DNA from: Atopsyche davidsoni
Lineage: Eukaryota > Arthropoda > Insecta > Trichoptera > Hydrobiosidae
Assembly (NCBI GenBank): GCA_022113835.1
Contig: JAILWY010000020.1
Coordinates: 4,588,001-4,652,000, forward strand
DNA: 64,000 nt
Reading direction: 5' to 3'
Shown here: positions 19,336-36,616 of the stretch, in pieces
How positions within the stretch are numbered: the first letter of the stretch is position 1
How the letters are laid out: each line of letters opens with the position of its first letter
Program-made: the position numbers and the translations under genes
The notes under the pieces: generated by a model
Database searches by the model: none
Told to the model about the DNA's origin: nothing
The model's input: only the letters and a program-made list of their open reading frames with translations

Positions 19336-19689
19336 TTGGTACTTGTCTTTTATCCGACCACCAAAAAACATTGTCCTATTATTTTGCTTTTTTTTATTGG
19401 CAACAGTGTCTATTTTTTGCTTCTTTTGTTGGCAATAGCGAGTCTCGTCATAGAAATGAAAGTTTTTTTTCAATTTTGTATCATATATTTTACAAACAAT
19501 GAAAAAACGGTTATCTTTGACGGTTAGGTTAGGTTAATACTTTAAATTAAATAAATAAACAATACGTGTTTTCTCGCCAATAGACACTGTTGCCAACAAA
19601 AGAAGCAAAAAATAGACACTGTTGCCAATAAAAAAAAACAAAATAATAGGACAATGTTTTTTGGTGGTCGGATAAAAGACAAGTACCAA
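19336..19689. repeat. Foldback (inverted-repeat) element 1
   Basis: Two arms of about 100 nt face each other: 19336-19437 and 19590-19689. They match with few mismatches, from TTGGTACTTG at the left outer end to TTTTGTTGGCAA at the inner end. The spacer is about 150 nt and carries (GGTTA)n at 19522-19535. There is no transposase frame and I could not define target duplications. It is probably a MITE or a foldback insertion between adrenodoxin reductase and exd. Confidence 0.75.
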
Positions 19690-22540
19690 TTTTTTTTATT
19701 GTCGCTTCACCCGTTACGATGCAGCAGCAGTTTTGGCACATTGCAACATAAATAAATTTAAAAAACAAACTATTGACTTTGTCAATCTCGTCAAAAATGA
19801 AGAGATGTCGGACTCAAAAAATTATCTCCTATAAATAAGTGTATATTTATCATCGCCGTTCATATCTTGGAGAAGAGCACGGCCAATGCAGTCGGTAGCG
19901 AGGGCAGCGCCGAAGTCCGAAGAGTTTCTGCATCAGACTTATAGTTTCGGAGCCACGAGGTACAAAACGGAAAACATTTTACAATATAATATTTAATCTA
20001 GTTTATTGGGCGCACACTGCGCCGCACATATTGCCAATCCCATAGTTAAAAACAAGTGCATGCGATCCATACACATATTTACAAAGCCTGCTTGCCTACC
20101 GCTCGTCGGTGGCGCGCAGCGTGAGCACGCAGCGTGTACTGCATGCCTTACATAACACGAATCACAAACTTAACGCCACACATGTGATCTCATTGATATC
20201 TACCGGGGCCGCGGAATCGGAGATGAAAGCATTCATGTTTGATGTTAAGAGACTTTGCAAACTCTCGTTACGTATACAGGATGATTCAATATTAAATTAC
20301 ATATCTAAATAATAATACAATATTGCCAGCGCAACTGGGATTTAAAAATAAACATTTTTTTTTCAGAGATTGACCAAAAAATCTTTTGAAGAGTATAAAA
20401 TAAAATTCACAGCAATTAGCCTGCTCCCGATAATATATTGCTTAAAAAAATCTGACAACGAAAAACAAACAACATTCATTGATAAATTCTGTATAAAACA
20501 TCGGATTACACGCAACATTTCTTTGTAAATAAAAATTGCTCAATATTTCATGTACGAATCGGAATCCGAAAAATTATCCAATTGTTATTACAATAGTTGC
20601 CTATAGAATCCATATTAAGTATACGATACACGTATTGAACGCTCAGTGTTAATATGACTGCACGCCACCCTTAAAAATATCTTAAAACACCAGCGGGACT
20701 CCGCATTGAACGTTACTAAATATTACATCAATTTATTTGTCCGGAGACCTTTCTGACATGACTATTGGATTTAAATTATTAAAATTACTTCGAAAAAAAA
20801 GGAGTTCTTACACATCACAGGTGTTTAGCATCACAGGCAAAGAACGTTATAGTTCGGTGCCGAGTCCCGACGTGTTTACACAATCAAAAAAAAAACTTAT
20901 TACTAGTTTCTTAAATATATTTACCTAGTCGTATCCACACAATATCTGAATTCACGAAAAGTGATTTTAGCCAGTATTAAGTTTGTTTAACTCAAACGTA
21001 CGCTAGATAAAAAAAACCAGAAACGATAATGGCGTGTATGCCGTGTTTATAAATCGATGCATTTGAACCAAGTAGTGAACTACCTAGCTTAAGACACATC
21101 TGCTAAAAATGTAACTTTTGATCAAGTAGTAATGCACGTCAAAATCGTCATTCAAAAAATCCGTAAACACATCTTTTAAATATTGATCTCAACATCAGAT
21201 AAGAAGGTTCGCCTGACAAATGCATCGATTCACGGCGGCGACACGTCATCCCCGCATCGCGAAGGTACCGGAGGATTAACCTAACTTACACGTTTACCGT
21301 TATGAAAATAAAACATATGAACATACACCCACTAGAATATAGCCTATATGTATTATGCACGGCCTATACCAAGCGTTAAACATAGTTCTAAACGACGTTA
21401 TTAAGTACATGTCAATTCCACAAACACGGGCGACCGTCCGAGACAGTCTTCAGCATCTCAAGATTCAAACTAACCCGACCTAGCTCCATTTATGACAGAG
21501 GCGAGCGCAGAATACGACCGAAAACTACTCAAGATTGTGAAACGATACTGCGGCTTCCCATTTAAAGCTATTTTCATCATCGTTAACTCGCATAAACTCG
21601 ATTCATATGTTGCATTGATATTATATTGAATTGATTGCATTGAGATAATAAATAGACCACATAACGTATCAGTCAATTAGGTAAAAATAATATACAAAGC
21701 ACTTGTAAGTCTGCTTCCAATGTTTGCAGCCAAGTTCAAGGTCATGATCTCGTCATAAATGGACTAGGCTCCAAGGTTGATGAAACTCGACAAGGCAAAA
21801 TGTAATCTAACGACCACGTCTCAGCTGCCTACGAAAATGTGCATAATTTCATATTTAACAGATTGCGTTCGAACAGTGTGGAGATCGGAAGACGGCAGCG
21901 CCCGGCGGGACACGCCGGAGTCGAAGTCTAAAAGTTAAGAATCCACAGCAGCCAATACGAGCCGGCCAAATGTGAAAACAAAAATGAAGTATCCGAGATT
22001 ACATCTACTCGTTAACGTTATAAGGAATATTTGCCGGTTTATACAAGAAATTCAAAAATATACATCGTACAAAAATAATAATTCACTTAAAAAAAAACAA
22101 TTTTTAAAATATACATAGCTGCCTTAGAAGTGTGGAAGATTTCATTATTGCCATTATATTATAGTAATCTAATTCATACAGAGACGATTTTTTTGTATAC
22201 AATATGTTTGCACCTACTTTTGTGAATTATTAGTGTAACGTTTAATATATAAATTTTCACGTGTATCGTTTTAGAATTTGAAGTAAGAAATATGCCATGT
22301 GTAGTCAAACTCGGTAGAGGACTTTTAATATCTAATAGCATTTTTACACGTTTTATTTTTGTTATGGTTAACGTTATATGCTAATACATATACGAAATTA
22401 TATAATTTTATTTATTCTAGAATTGAAAATGAGATAGTATTATATGAAATTATTATAGATCTTGAGATGTCAAGTTTTATACGATCGTGAGTCATTATGC
22501 TGAATTCAAATGTTAATATCAACTTTAAAAGTTAAACAAT
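19690..22540. other. Non-coding DNA downstream of exd
   Basis: No exon is supported. It may include distal exd 3' UTR (minus-strand AATAAA motifs, seen as TTTATT on +, are frequent) but nothing fixes the transcript end. GC-richer stretches around 19860-19930 and 21230-21270 have no recognised content. Confidence 0.4.
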
Positions 22541-22968
22541 ATTATGCGTAGGCCAGACTTAAACAAGTCTTTTAGTATACAGTTCTAAGACATTATCATT
22601 TTCAACCAGTATACAATTTTTGTAAATACAAAACAATATCGTATAGCCTTAGATTGATTTACAGCAAACGATAACACAACATTATGCATAGTTAAGACGA
22701 TTTCTGCGGTTTTCTGGTATACAATTCTTCTTCAGATACACTTATCTATTAAACCTAATGAAAAGTTATGAATGATCCACAGCAAATAAAACATCAGACA
22801 ACTGTTGCAAATTAGTATACAGTGTTCTTAAAATACTAAAATGAAACGTTATGAATATTATGCATAGGCCAGACTGCTGCGAGCCGGCTAGTATACAGTG
22901 TTCTTCCGTAGATACAATCTTCAAACTAAAATGAAACGTTATGAGAGTTTCACAACAAACGATAAGAG
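22541..22968 (-). repeat. Decayed tandem repeat in the exd 3' UTR region
   Basis: Three diverged units begin at about 22541, 22681 and 22856 with ATTATGCRTAG. Units share, in the same order, a GGCCAGACT segment (units 1 and 3), RGTATACARTTCTT-like motifs, an AGATACA segment, ACTAAAATGAAACGTTATGA, and ACAGCAAACGATAA. Unit length varies from about 115 to 175 nt. The array ends about 40 nt from the exd stop codon, so it is very likely transcribed in the exd 3' UTR. Confidence 0.65.
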
Positions 22969-23009
22969 ACGAGAGGTCACACCGGAGGGCGGACCCTCTA
23001 GTGTCGGGC

Positions 23010-28868
<5,859 letters not shown>

Positions 28869-29894
28869 CACTCAAAATATACTAAAAACAGTCCGTATAC
28901 TTGAAATTTACAAAATAAAAATAGCACTTGTGTACGCACGCCTCGGCGTCCTAAAAAGTAAAATGGCCGATTCTTTGTGCTGTCAGTTCGATGCTAGTGA
29001 TGTGTGCATTGTCGATATATTATGATTTGTGATATCGATATTTTAAAAAACAAAGTCGATAAAGCCAAACATTCTTGTAGTATGTAAATAAAAATATTAT
29101 ACATAAATATGTTTATAAAATATATTTATAATTTTTATCTTTGAAATCTAAATTTCTTTGGAATCATTAAAATCATATGAAAAATGCATCATCAAAATCT
29201 ATAATACCGTCTTATTATATTCAAATAAAAATATACTTAAAAAACCGCAGTTGCTCATTGTAATTGAAAAAAAATTCAGCAAATTGAATCACAAACAATA
29301 TATGTAAATAATAATTGATAATAAAAAAATCCATGGCGATATTTCTTTATTTAAAATATTATTATTAAGATATTTCATGTCGATATACAAGTAAAACGTG
29401 CTCATCTCTAGTAAGCTGTCAGATCGGTGTTATAAAAAGGAAAACAAATAATTAAATGTTTCCGTCTCTCTTTGTCTTTGATGCGCACCGCCTGTGATTT
29501 AAAGAGCGAGCGAGACCAAAGAATAATGGACTCGCCGCACCCTATTATTAAAACTTGAGAAGAGAGCAGAGGATTATTTTTAAAAAATCTCACAATACTC
29601 ACATTGAGACTTTTAATATCTTAAACTATTTAATTACTGATTGATTTTTAAAAATATAAATATTCATGAATTTTTTAAATTCTTTGTATATAATTTTTTT
29701 CAATTCAATATTAATTTTAGAAAGAAAAATTTAAATTTTATTGATGGCTTAAAAAAAGGCCACTATATAGCCATTTAGATAGAGATGAAGTTAGTGGTGA
29801 ATGTCAGATTTGCAGTATCTTGCGTCATTTTCATCACCCCGTCTCGTGGCATGTGCTCGATCACGACCGGTGGGATCGCAGTCTCTGTAAATAG
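28869..29894. promoter_or_regulatory. Shared divergent intergenic region of exd and glycyl-tRNA synthetase
   Basis: About 1 kb separates the exd start codon (minus) from the GlyRS start codon (plus). It must hold both 5' UTRs and both promoters unless a start lies in an unseen upstream exon. GC-richer patches at 28930-29010 and 29760-29890 flank an AT-rich core with an ATATCGATA motif near 29033. No clear TATA box is placed for either gene. Confidence 0.5.
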
Positions 29895-32084
29895 ATGAGA
29901 TCCATACTCAATGTAGTCCGTCTCAGTACCGATTTAGTCTTACTTAGAAACGGTCTTTTTACCTTCCCCAAAAAGTACCTATCCACTTCCCAGTTAGTCC
30001 TAGCATCGCAGTGGGGCACTCAAAAAGCTCACAGAAAAGTGAAATTAAACATATTTACGATGGGAGATCCTAAAACTGAGGAGGTGCTGGCGCCTCTTCG
30101 TGCGCATGTTAAAGAGCAGGGAGATTTAGTCAGGAAACTGAAAGAAGCCGGAGCTCCCGAACTCGATGTCAAAAAAGCTATTGCAGAGTTGAAAACTAGA
30201 AAAAAAGTTCTCGAAGATAAGGAACTCAGTCTTATTCCTAGTGAACAGACCTTTGACAGGGCGAAGATGGAAGACCTGCTGAAGAGAAGGTTCTTTTATG
30301 ATCAATCATTTGCAATTTATGGAGGCATAACTGGGCAGTTCGATTTTGGTCCCATGGGATGTGCGCTGAAAAGCAATATGATTCAATATTGGAGGCAATT
30401 TTTCGTGCTACAAGAGCAGATGCTGGAAGTAGATTGTTCTATTCTGACTCCAGAGCCTGTTCTCAAAGCTTCTGGCCATGTGGAGCGCTTCGCCGATCTC
30501 ATGACCAAGGATATGAAAACTGGCGAATGCTTCCGACTGGATCACTTGATCAAAGCGCATCTTGAAAAGCTGGCGTCTGAAAAGAATGCAACAAAGGAGT
30601 TCAAAGATGAATGCGAAGATGTCGTTATCAAGTTAGACGGAATGACCAAGGATGAAATGGCAGCAATCATGGTCAAACACAACATGAAATCACCCATCAG
30701 CGGCAACGATCTCACCCCTCCGATTGAATTCAACCTTATGTTCGCCACCCAAATCGGTCCCACTGGCCTTATCAAAGGATTCTTACGTCCAGAGACAGCG
30801 CAAGGCATCTTTGTCAACTTTAAACGTCTCCTCGAATTCAACCAAGGAAGATTGCCCTTCGCCGCCGCACAAATCGGTAACTCATTCAGGAATGAAATCT
30901 CTCCTCGCTCCGGTCTGCTAAGAGTGCGAGAATTTACAATGTGTGAGATTGAACACTTCTGCGATTCCAAGGAGCATCCGAAGTTTGATGACGTAAAAGA
31001 TACCCAGATGTTGTTTTACTCCGCCAGAAACCAGGAGCAAGGAAAGTCAGCTGAAATTATGACTATCGGTTCAGCCGTAGCTCAAGGCATTGTAAATAAT
31101 GAAACCCTCGGTTATTTCATGGCTCGGATTCACATGTATCTCTTGAATGTCGGAATCAAACCTACTAAGCTCCGTTTTAGGCAGCACATGGGTAATGAAA
31201 TGGCTCACTACGCTTGCGATTGTTGGGATGCCGAGTGCCTTTCCAGTTACGGCTGGGTAGAATGTGTCGGGTGTGCCGATCGTTCAGCTTACGACTTGAC
31301 TCAACACGCCAAAGCTACAGGCGTGAGATTAGCCGCAGAAAAAAAACTACCGGCACCTAAAGACATCGAAGTCACTGAGGCTGTTGCAAACAAAGCTGCC
31401 ATCGGAAAAGCCTTCAAGAGAGATGCGAAAATGATTAACGAAACACTCGCCTCGTTATCCGGCGAGCAATTAAAAAGCTTACAATCTGACATGGACACGA
31501 ACGGACATTACATTTTGAAAGTTGAACAGCAAGAATTTAAGCTCACTCCTGACCTTGTGAGTGTGAAAAAATCTCAAAAAACAATCCACGTAGAGGAAAT
31601 CGTCCCGAGTGTAATTGAACCGTCATTCGGAATCGGAAGAATTATGTATTGCGTTCTTGAACAGAACTTCAAAATCAGAGACGAGCAAAGGACGTATTTC
31701 TCGCTACCTTCTCGCGTAGCCCCGATCAAATGCGCTGTTCTTCCGCTGAGCGGAAATGCGGAATTCCAGCCGTTTGTCAAGAAGTTGTCTCATGCTTTTA
31801 CGATGAACGATATTTCCCACAAAGTTGACGACTCCTCGGGATCCATCGGTCGCCGCTACGCCCGTACTGACGAGCTCGGAGTTCCTTATGCCATTACGAT
31901 TGACTTCGACACTGTCCCCTCCCCTCATACGGCAACGCTGAGGGATCGAGACCTGATGGGACAGCTGCGGCTACCTCTGGACGAGTTACCTCAAGTAGTT
32001 AAGAATCTTTCTGCCGGATTGGTTTCGTGGTCTGAGCTCGAGCAGAAGTATCCTAAATTTGAACAGCAAGAAAACGCAAAGTGA
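29895..32084 (+). CDS. GlyRS: Glycyl-tRNA synthetase, cytosolic and mitochondrial forms from one ORF
   Basis: Class II aminoacyl-tRNA synthetase that charges tRNA-Gly. One intronless 729-aa ORF. An in-frame TAG (29892-29894) abuts the first ATG, so the ORF cannot extend upstream. Residues 1-55 are basic and hydroxylated, like a mitochondrial presequence. A second in-frame ATG at 30060 (Met56) starts [14 protein letters not shown], the usual cytosolic N-terminus. The first ATG has a weak context (T at -3, A at +4) and the second a strong one (A at -3, G at +4), which fits leaky scanning. A WHEP domain covers about residues 60-115. The catalytic core has motif 1 around [15 protein letters not shown], motif 2 [17 protein letters not shown] (about 331) and motif 3 [12 protein letters not shown] (about 578). 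The anticodon-binding domain is C-terminal. Length matches the animal family (about 740). The lack of introns contrasts with its neighbours. Confidence 0.96.
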   Translation: MRSILNVVRLSTDLVLLRNGLFTFPKKYLSTSQLVLASQWGTQKAHRKVKLNIFTMGDPKTEEVLAPLRAHVKEQGDLVRKLKEAGAPELDVKKAIAELKTRKKVLEDKELSLIPSEQTFDRAKMEDLLKRRFFYDQSFAIYGGITGQFDFGPMGCALKSNMIQYWRQFFVLQEQMLEVDCSILTPEPVLKASGHVERFADLMTKDMKTGECFRLDHLIKAHLEKLASEKNATKEFKDECEDVVIKLDGMTKDEMAAIMVKHNMKSPISGNDLTPPIEFNLMFATQIGPTGLIKGFLRPETAQGIFVNFKRLLEFNQGRLPFAAAQIGNSFRNEISPRSGLLRVREFTMCEIEHFCDSKEHPKFDDVKDTQMLFYSARNQEQGKSAEIMTIGSAVAQGIVNNETLGYFMARIHMYLLNVGIKPTKLRFRQHMGNEMAHYACDCWDAECLSSYGWVECVGCADRSAYDLTQHAKATGVRLAAEKKLPAPKDIEVTEAVANKAAIGKAFKRDAKMINETLASLSGEQLKSLQSDMDTNGHYILKVEQQEFKLTPDLVSVKKSQKTIHVEEIVPSVIEPSFGIGRIMYCVLEQNFKIRDEQRTYFSLPSRVAPIKCAVLPLSGNAEFQPFVKKLSHAFTMNDISHKVDDSSGSIGRRYARTDELGVPYAITIDFDTVPSPHTATLRDRDLMGQLRLPLDELPQVVKNLSAGLVSWSELEQKYPKFEQQENAK
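29911..29916 (+). promoter_or_regulatory. Start-stop element (ATG TAG) between the two GlyRS starts
   Basis: An out-of-frame ATG is followed at once by TAG, 16 nt after the mitochondrial-form ATG and 149 nt before the cytosolic-form ATG. I see no other ATG between the two starts. A ribosome that skips the first ATG may pause or reinitiate here. The function is inferred; the codons are directly visible. Confidence 0.5.
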
Positions 32085-34269
32085 AATAATAAATACGAAG
32101 CATGATCTTCAAGCCAGTGATTATTTTATTTTTTTATTTATCAAAGTTTTAGTTTTAATCAATTGAACGCTTAGGCTTTCAAACTCCTTTACACTTGAGC
32201 CAAGCAATGTATTTATAGATTTTAATAAACTTAATTACATACACAAGCAATTAAATAGTTTTATTTAAATTTGTTGCCTGAGACCAGAGTTCATCAATAT
32301 CTTTTCTTAAAAATAATTTATATCGTATTAAACATCATCAAGCTTTGCAGTCCATCGGAGATGATGCTTTTGACTTCCCGTTGAGTTTCGGTTAGCCGAT
32401 TCTTTGATCAAACCATCCGGCTGCTTTAAACTGTATTTTTCCCATATATATTTTTAATGTATTCTTGATTCACGGTCAAATTGATGTGATGAAATAATCT
32501 GTGAGTAAATCAGATTAATTTTTCTTGTATCCAAGAAAAAAATAGCTTGTAGAAGAAAAAAATTTGTAACGGTGAGCATTATTTGCGCAAGTGCAGGTCT
32601 GCAACATTTGTTTGAGCTCATTATTTGAAGTATCTCCGATGACATTTGAATGTCCTTGTTTTGTTTTCAAAAATGTAGATTTATCGCATCTTTGTTAAGC
32701 ATTATAAATATATGTCCAAACAAGCTAAAATGCTGTATTTGTACTCCAATAAAGTCAAGAATGTTTGCAAGTCATCACGCTGCTACTGTAAAAGTTCAGT
32801 TTCATCGGTATAACGGTAAGTCTTACCATACAAGTATCCAAAGTGATGCTCATTTATCAACCGGCGTTTATCTGACGATCATAGTGATACTTGCCTTTAT
32901 TTTACACTAAAATTGCAATACCTCTGCTTCCTGGTATACCGTGTTGTCTTCTCTTTCCGTTCTGAAAACAAATCAGCAGTCCAGCCAGCCGTGCAGTTTC
33001 CCGCGTCTAATGAAGCCGGAGAGATGAGATGGATAAAATAAAACAACGTTTATACATTATTTTAACAAAATGTTTATTTTAAGTTATTGATTAAAACTAG
33101 CTCGCAGATTTCGTCATTCAACAGTAGCATTAATTTTAAAATTACAATTTACATTATTACTTATAGTTTTATATACATGAATATTGTCCGACATAGCGTC
33201 GTCAGTTTCGAACACCCGACATCAAACAAAGTGTGAATGTAAGAATTGATGGGTAAGTACTACAAATAGCATATTCAAAAATATTTCACAAAACCATATC
33301 AACCTTTGCGATATCGTGCAATAATTCGACTCTTCCACATGAGCACGAACACAGTCAGTCATTGTAGAAAGATACACGCATTATACACGTTATCTGAACA
33401 CATCTATTGCAAACTTACTTCCTTTTGTTTTACATTGGCAAATAACGTCGGCTCCCAATAATCTATATGTCCTGTACACGTATTAAAATGGTTGACAAGG
33501 ATTTTAATTTACTTTAAAATGAGTAACACAAAATTATACAAGAGCCATTAGTCTGTATAATTTATTTAGAACAAAATGTCGTAGCTTACTTTATTTGCAT
33601 CACTGGAATACCATGTAGTAAACTCCACACTTAATACCGAGAACAAGGCGTATTTTATTATACATCCTATAAACCAATATTTCTAAATATTTGTCATTAT
33701 TAAATGCAAACACGCGGAGTAACAACAAAAATGACACTTAAAAGCAGGCAGTTTTTATTTGTACGAGTTACTTGGCACTATCATGAGCCACTAGTCGTTT
33801 AATAATACTGGAAGTGTGCAAACAAAAACGTCTTCATTTTCAGACGAGATATAAAAGATAGACGAAGCCAACACGCATCATGAAACTTCATTCAAAACCT
33901 GGCCACAATCTAAGATTTTATTAAAATAATTCTCGAAGCAGAGCGAGTAGTCAATCCATGCTCGTGGATTCTAGACATTCTATAGTCATCAGGACTAATA
34001 CCAAACAAGAGATAACGTTAACATCTCTTAGATCTGTTTTCGGACCACTTGACATATTAGAATATAGAGAACAAGCGCACACCGTAAGGGGTCAGGTCGA
34101 CTCTGACAAGATAAATATGAAACAGGTCACAAATAAGAAACGAACATGTGGAAAATCACTAGTATATTCTTCAAAAATATCACGACAAATATGTGATCGA
34201 GCCCTAGCACAAGTGCCTGCACAGAGGCAGTTAAAATGTGTATCCTCGACACGACGGGGCAATATGCCA
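32085..34269. other. GlyRS 3' UTR and intergenic DNA
   Basis: AATAAA occurs at 32088-32093 (too near the stop to be used) and at 32224-32229, the likely poly(A) signal. The rest is AT-rich. A GC bump at 32925-33010 has a possible minus-strand acceptor but no frame I recognise. An open frame at 33958-34296 shows no family signature and runs into the repeat at 34270. Confidence 0.45.
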
Positions 34270-34618
34270 GAGTATTCACGAGTTAAAGAAACGTAGACCC
34301 GCGAACGCAAGGCGGAACAATCTAAATCTCACCGTGTCCACCAAATAAATTGTATTTCTAAAGTCATGTTATAGTGAAAAAAAATAAAAAAAAATTAGTC
34401 ATGCACCTCATCAGCCAACGGGGGACAAAAGGCCTTGCTGATCCGAGTATTCACGCGTTACAGAAACGTCGACCCGCGAACGCAAGGCGGAACAATCCGA
34501 ATCTCACTGTGTCCACCAAATAAATTGTATTTCTAAAGGCATGTTATAGTGAAAAAAAATAAAAAAAAATAAATCATGCACCTCATCAGCCAACGGGAGA
34601 CAAAGGGCCCTGCTGATC
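34270..34618 (+). repeat. Tandem repeat, two units of about 175 bp, edge of the retroelement cluster
   Basis: Units begin at 34270 and 34445 with GAGTATTCACG. Each contains GACCCGCGAACGCAAGGCGG, an A-rich tract after TTATAGTG, and end sequences ATGCACCTCATCAGCC and CTGATC. Related partial and near-full units occur at 39554-39635 and 39636-39797, so this is a dispersed component of the cluster and not a simple satellite. No coding frame is kept. Confidence 0.75.
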
Positions 34619-34741
34619 TGCAGCGAGACAACGGGTCATAAATGATATCATAAGTGAAGAATAAATCTCAATAATCAAACTAAGACCTTGGACTACTTCT
34701 ATTTTATCCTTCAATAACTTAATGTCAGAAATTTTTTGCTA

Positions 34742-34874
34742 TCAAAATAAAACCAGACATATACTTCTGACAAACCTGCTTAGAGCTCATGCAAAGTATC
34801 TGTTGGTGAGGAACATGAGGAGCACGCAGGATGTGTTTTTGATCATGTCTAGAATCTACCGTCAGCGTCTAGCT
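34742..34874 (+). repeat. Retroelement block F, copy 1 (interrupted by a MITE)
   Basis: This segment (GAGCTCATGC..., GGAACA..GAGCACGCAGGATG) recurs at 35553-35845, 37798-38066, 42464-42628, 44704-44985 and 49345-49505. Here it is split by the MITE at 34875. It has no recognisable protein and ends elsewhere in AATAAATAAATAAG, like the 3' part of an element or an LTR R/U5 region. Confidence 0.6.
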
Positions 34875-35087
34875 CGTGGGTGGCCAACCTTTTTCAGCTG
34901 CCGGGACAAATTAATGAAATGAGATAGATTGTGACGAGACTGGGCTACTTCCATATATATGATACGAACTACGCTCAATGGAATGTTCTATCGGTGGTTT
35001 TATATACAATAAAAAAAAATGTTTGCATATGCTCCGCGGGCCAAAAATAAATTATATGGCCCGCTGGCCATGGGTTGGCCATCTATG
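34875..35087. mobile_element. hAT-type MITE with 8-bp target-site duplication
   Basis: A 213-bp non-autonomous element. The ends are imperfect inverted repeats: left CGTGGGTGGCCAACC, right (minus strand) CATAGATGGCCAACC, followed inward by GGGCC-rich sequence typical of hAT MITEs. Direct repeats of 8 bp flank it: GTCTAGCT (34867-34874) and GTCTTGCT (35088-35095). The empty site is seen in block F at about 37995-38010 as GTCTCGCTGG, which confirms the insertion point. No transposase is encoded. Confidence 0.85.
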
Positions 35088-35128
35088 GTCTTGCTGGTTA
35101 TGCTCATAAAAAAAATTAAAAAAAATTG

Positions 35129-35551
35129 AGTACATTCCATCAACTCACATACAAGGACCAGACCCAATGGAAAAAATACAGAACTGTATTAAGTGTCTAA
35201 AATTACTAAACACACTATGTCACCGCACGGAGTTTGTAAATACCGAGCGTTTCGAGCATGTCCATATCGACATTGTCGGTCCGTAGCAATCACAAGGAAG
35301 CAGGTACCTTATAACGATGATCGACAGGGGCACATCGTGGCCGGAGGTGGTCCCAGTGAAAGATATCACTGCGGAAACAACAGCCAACGCACTGTAAGTG
35401 GTTAGATCTCCAGATTCGGCAGTCCTAAATTCATGACTACCGACAGAGGCACACAATTTGAATCAATGTTATTCAATCTAATTCTTAAAAAGCTCGGCAT
35501 CACACGCAATAGAACCAAAAGCGAATGGGAACATTGAACGATTCCACAGAA
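35129..35551 (+). pseudogene. LTR-retroelement integrase fragment, copy 1 (Ty3/gypsy type)
   Basis: Remnant of an rve-type integrase. The frame broken near 35275 contains DIVGP and, later, MTTDRGTQFES, which carries the second acidic residue of the DDE triad. An internal stop after DIVGP and a frame change before the GWISRFG region are shared with the other four copies. The fragment ends abruptly at 35551, where it is fused to block F by deletion, so the end of the core domain is lost. It is not functional. Confidence 0.8.
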
Positions 35552-35552
35552 C

Positions 35553-36616
35553 ACTAGATTTAGAATTTGCCTGGCAGCTGGAAAAGCTCGCCAGGGTTAG
35601 GCCGAACACCAATCTCGCGCTAATTTTGTCACTATCGACAAAACGGACATATGACAATACTTCCGACAAACCTGCTTAGAGCTCATGCAAAATATCTGTT
35701 GGTGAGGAACACAAGGAGCACGCAGGATGTGTTTTTGATCATGTCTAGAATCTACCGTCAACGTCCTGGCCAGTTGTGCTCGTTGTAGAACATTCAATAA
35801 ATAAATAAGGAGGACTTCCATTTTTGTTCTTGCAGATCAAAAGAATGGCTGAGAACCTGAAAAAGCCCTGGTTTGTGTGGTGTAATGGTGACACTGGACA
35901 TTTAACAGACGTGCATCATATTGACAACTCATATGTTGATGGAGTGTCTGTACAAAGGAAATAAAACTACTCATTTATGTCCTCGAAAAACTATTGACAT
36001 AACATCACACAACAGAATCATCAACAGAAGAAAGCGAACATGGATGAAAGTCTCGATGAAATTCACGATTATTATTATTATATACAGTGGATTAGATTGT
36101 AGGATCAGTGCGCCTTGGTCGAGACAACAAGCACGTTTTGATCATCTTTTTTACATTTAGATATCGTGAAGATACATCAATACGAACGGTCTTGAGACCT
36201 TAAAGGCGGCACCAAGACATATTTCTAATAACGCAAGACAGGAGTAGGCTGCGGTGAGGGCTAATTCCCCTTGTTCCAGTAAAATTGACCAACTCACCGG
36301 CGACTAGTACTTGTTTACGAAAACACGGGTAATAAATTATATTTACCAAATACTACAATTTGAGTCACCCTGGAACGCAGCAAAACGAAAAATCTCGAGA
36401 AAAAAGAAAACGTTCTTTAATTATCCACCAAAAAAAAAACAAGGCTGAGTCGTATCGCTCCGGTAACATCCATCGTTAGTAAAATAGAGATCTTCTCGAG
36501 ACGCGGGTAATAAATTATATTTACTAAATACCTTTCGTAAATGTGCATTCGAACACATTCACAATTTGAGTCAACCCGGAACGAAGCAAACGAAAAACCT
36601 CATAAAAAAAAAAAAA
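35553..36616 (+). repeat. Retroelement blocks F and Q, dead filler
   Basis: 35553-35845 is block F (peptide traces such as LEFAWQLEKLARVRPN). 35845-36616 is block Q, which starts GGCTGAGAACC and ends in an A-rich tract before the next integrase copy. The same order F-Q-integrase recurs at 42464-43500. Short frames only; probably gag/pol or UTR remains too decayed to name. Confidence 0.55.

Noticed and set aside
32925..33010. Possible terminal exon of an unknown minus-strand gene
   Set aside because: A pyrimidine-rich acceptor is visible but the frame is very short, matches nothing I know, and no partner exon is seen.
33958..34296. 112-codon open frame left of the retroelement cluster
   Set aside because: No recognisable domain, and it runs into the non-coding 175-bp repeat. 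Might be retroelement debris but cannot be named.
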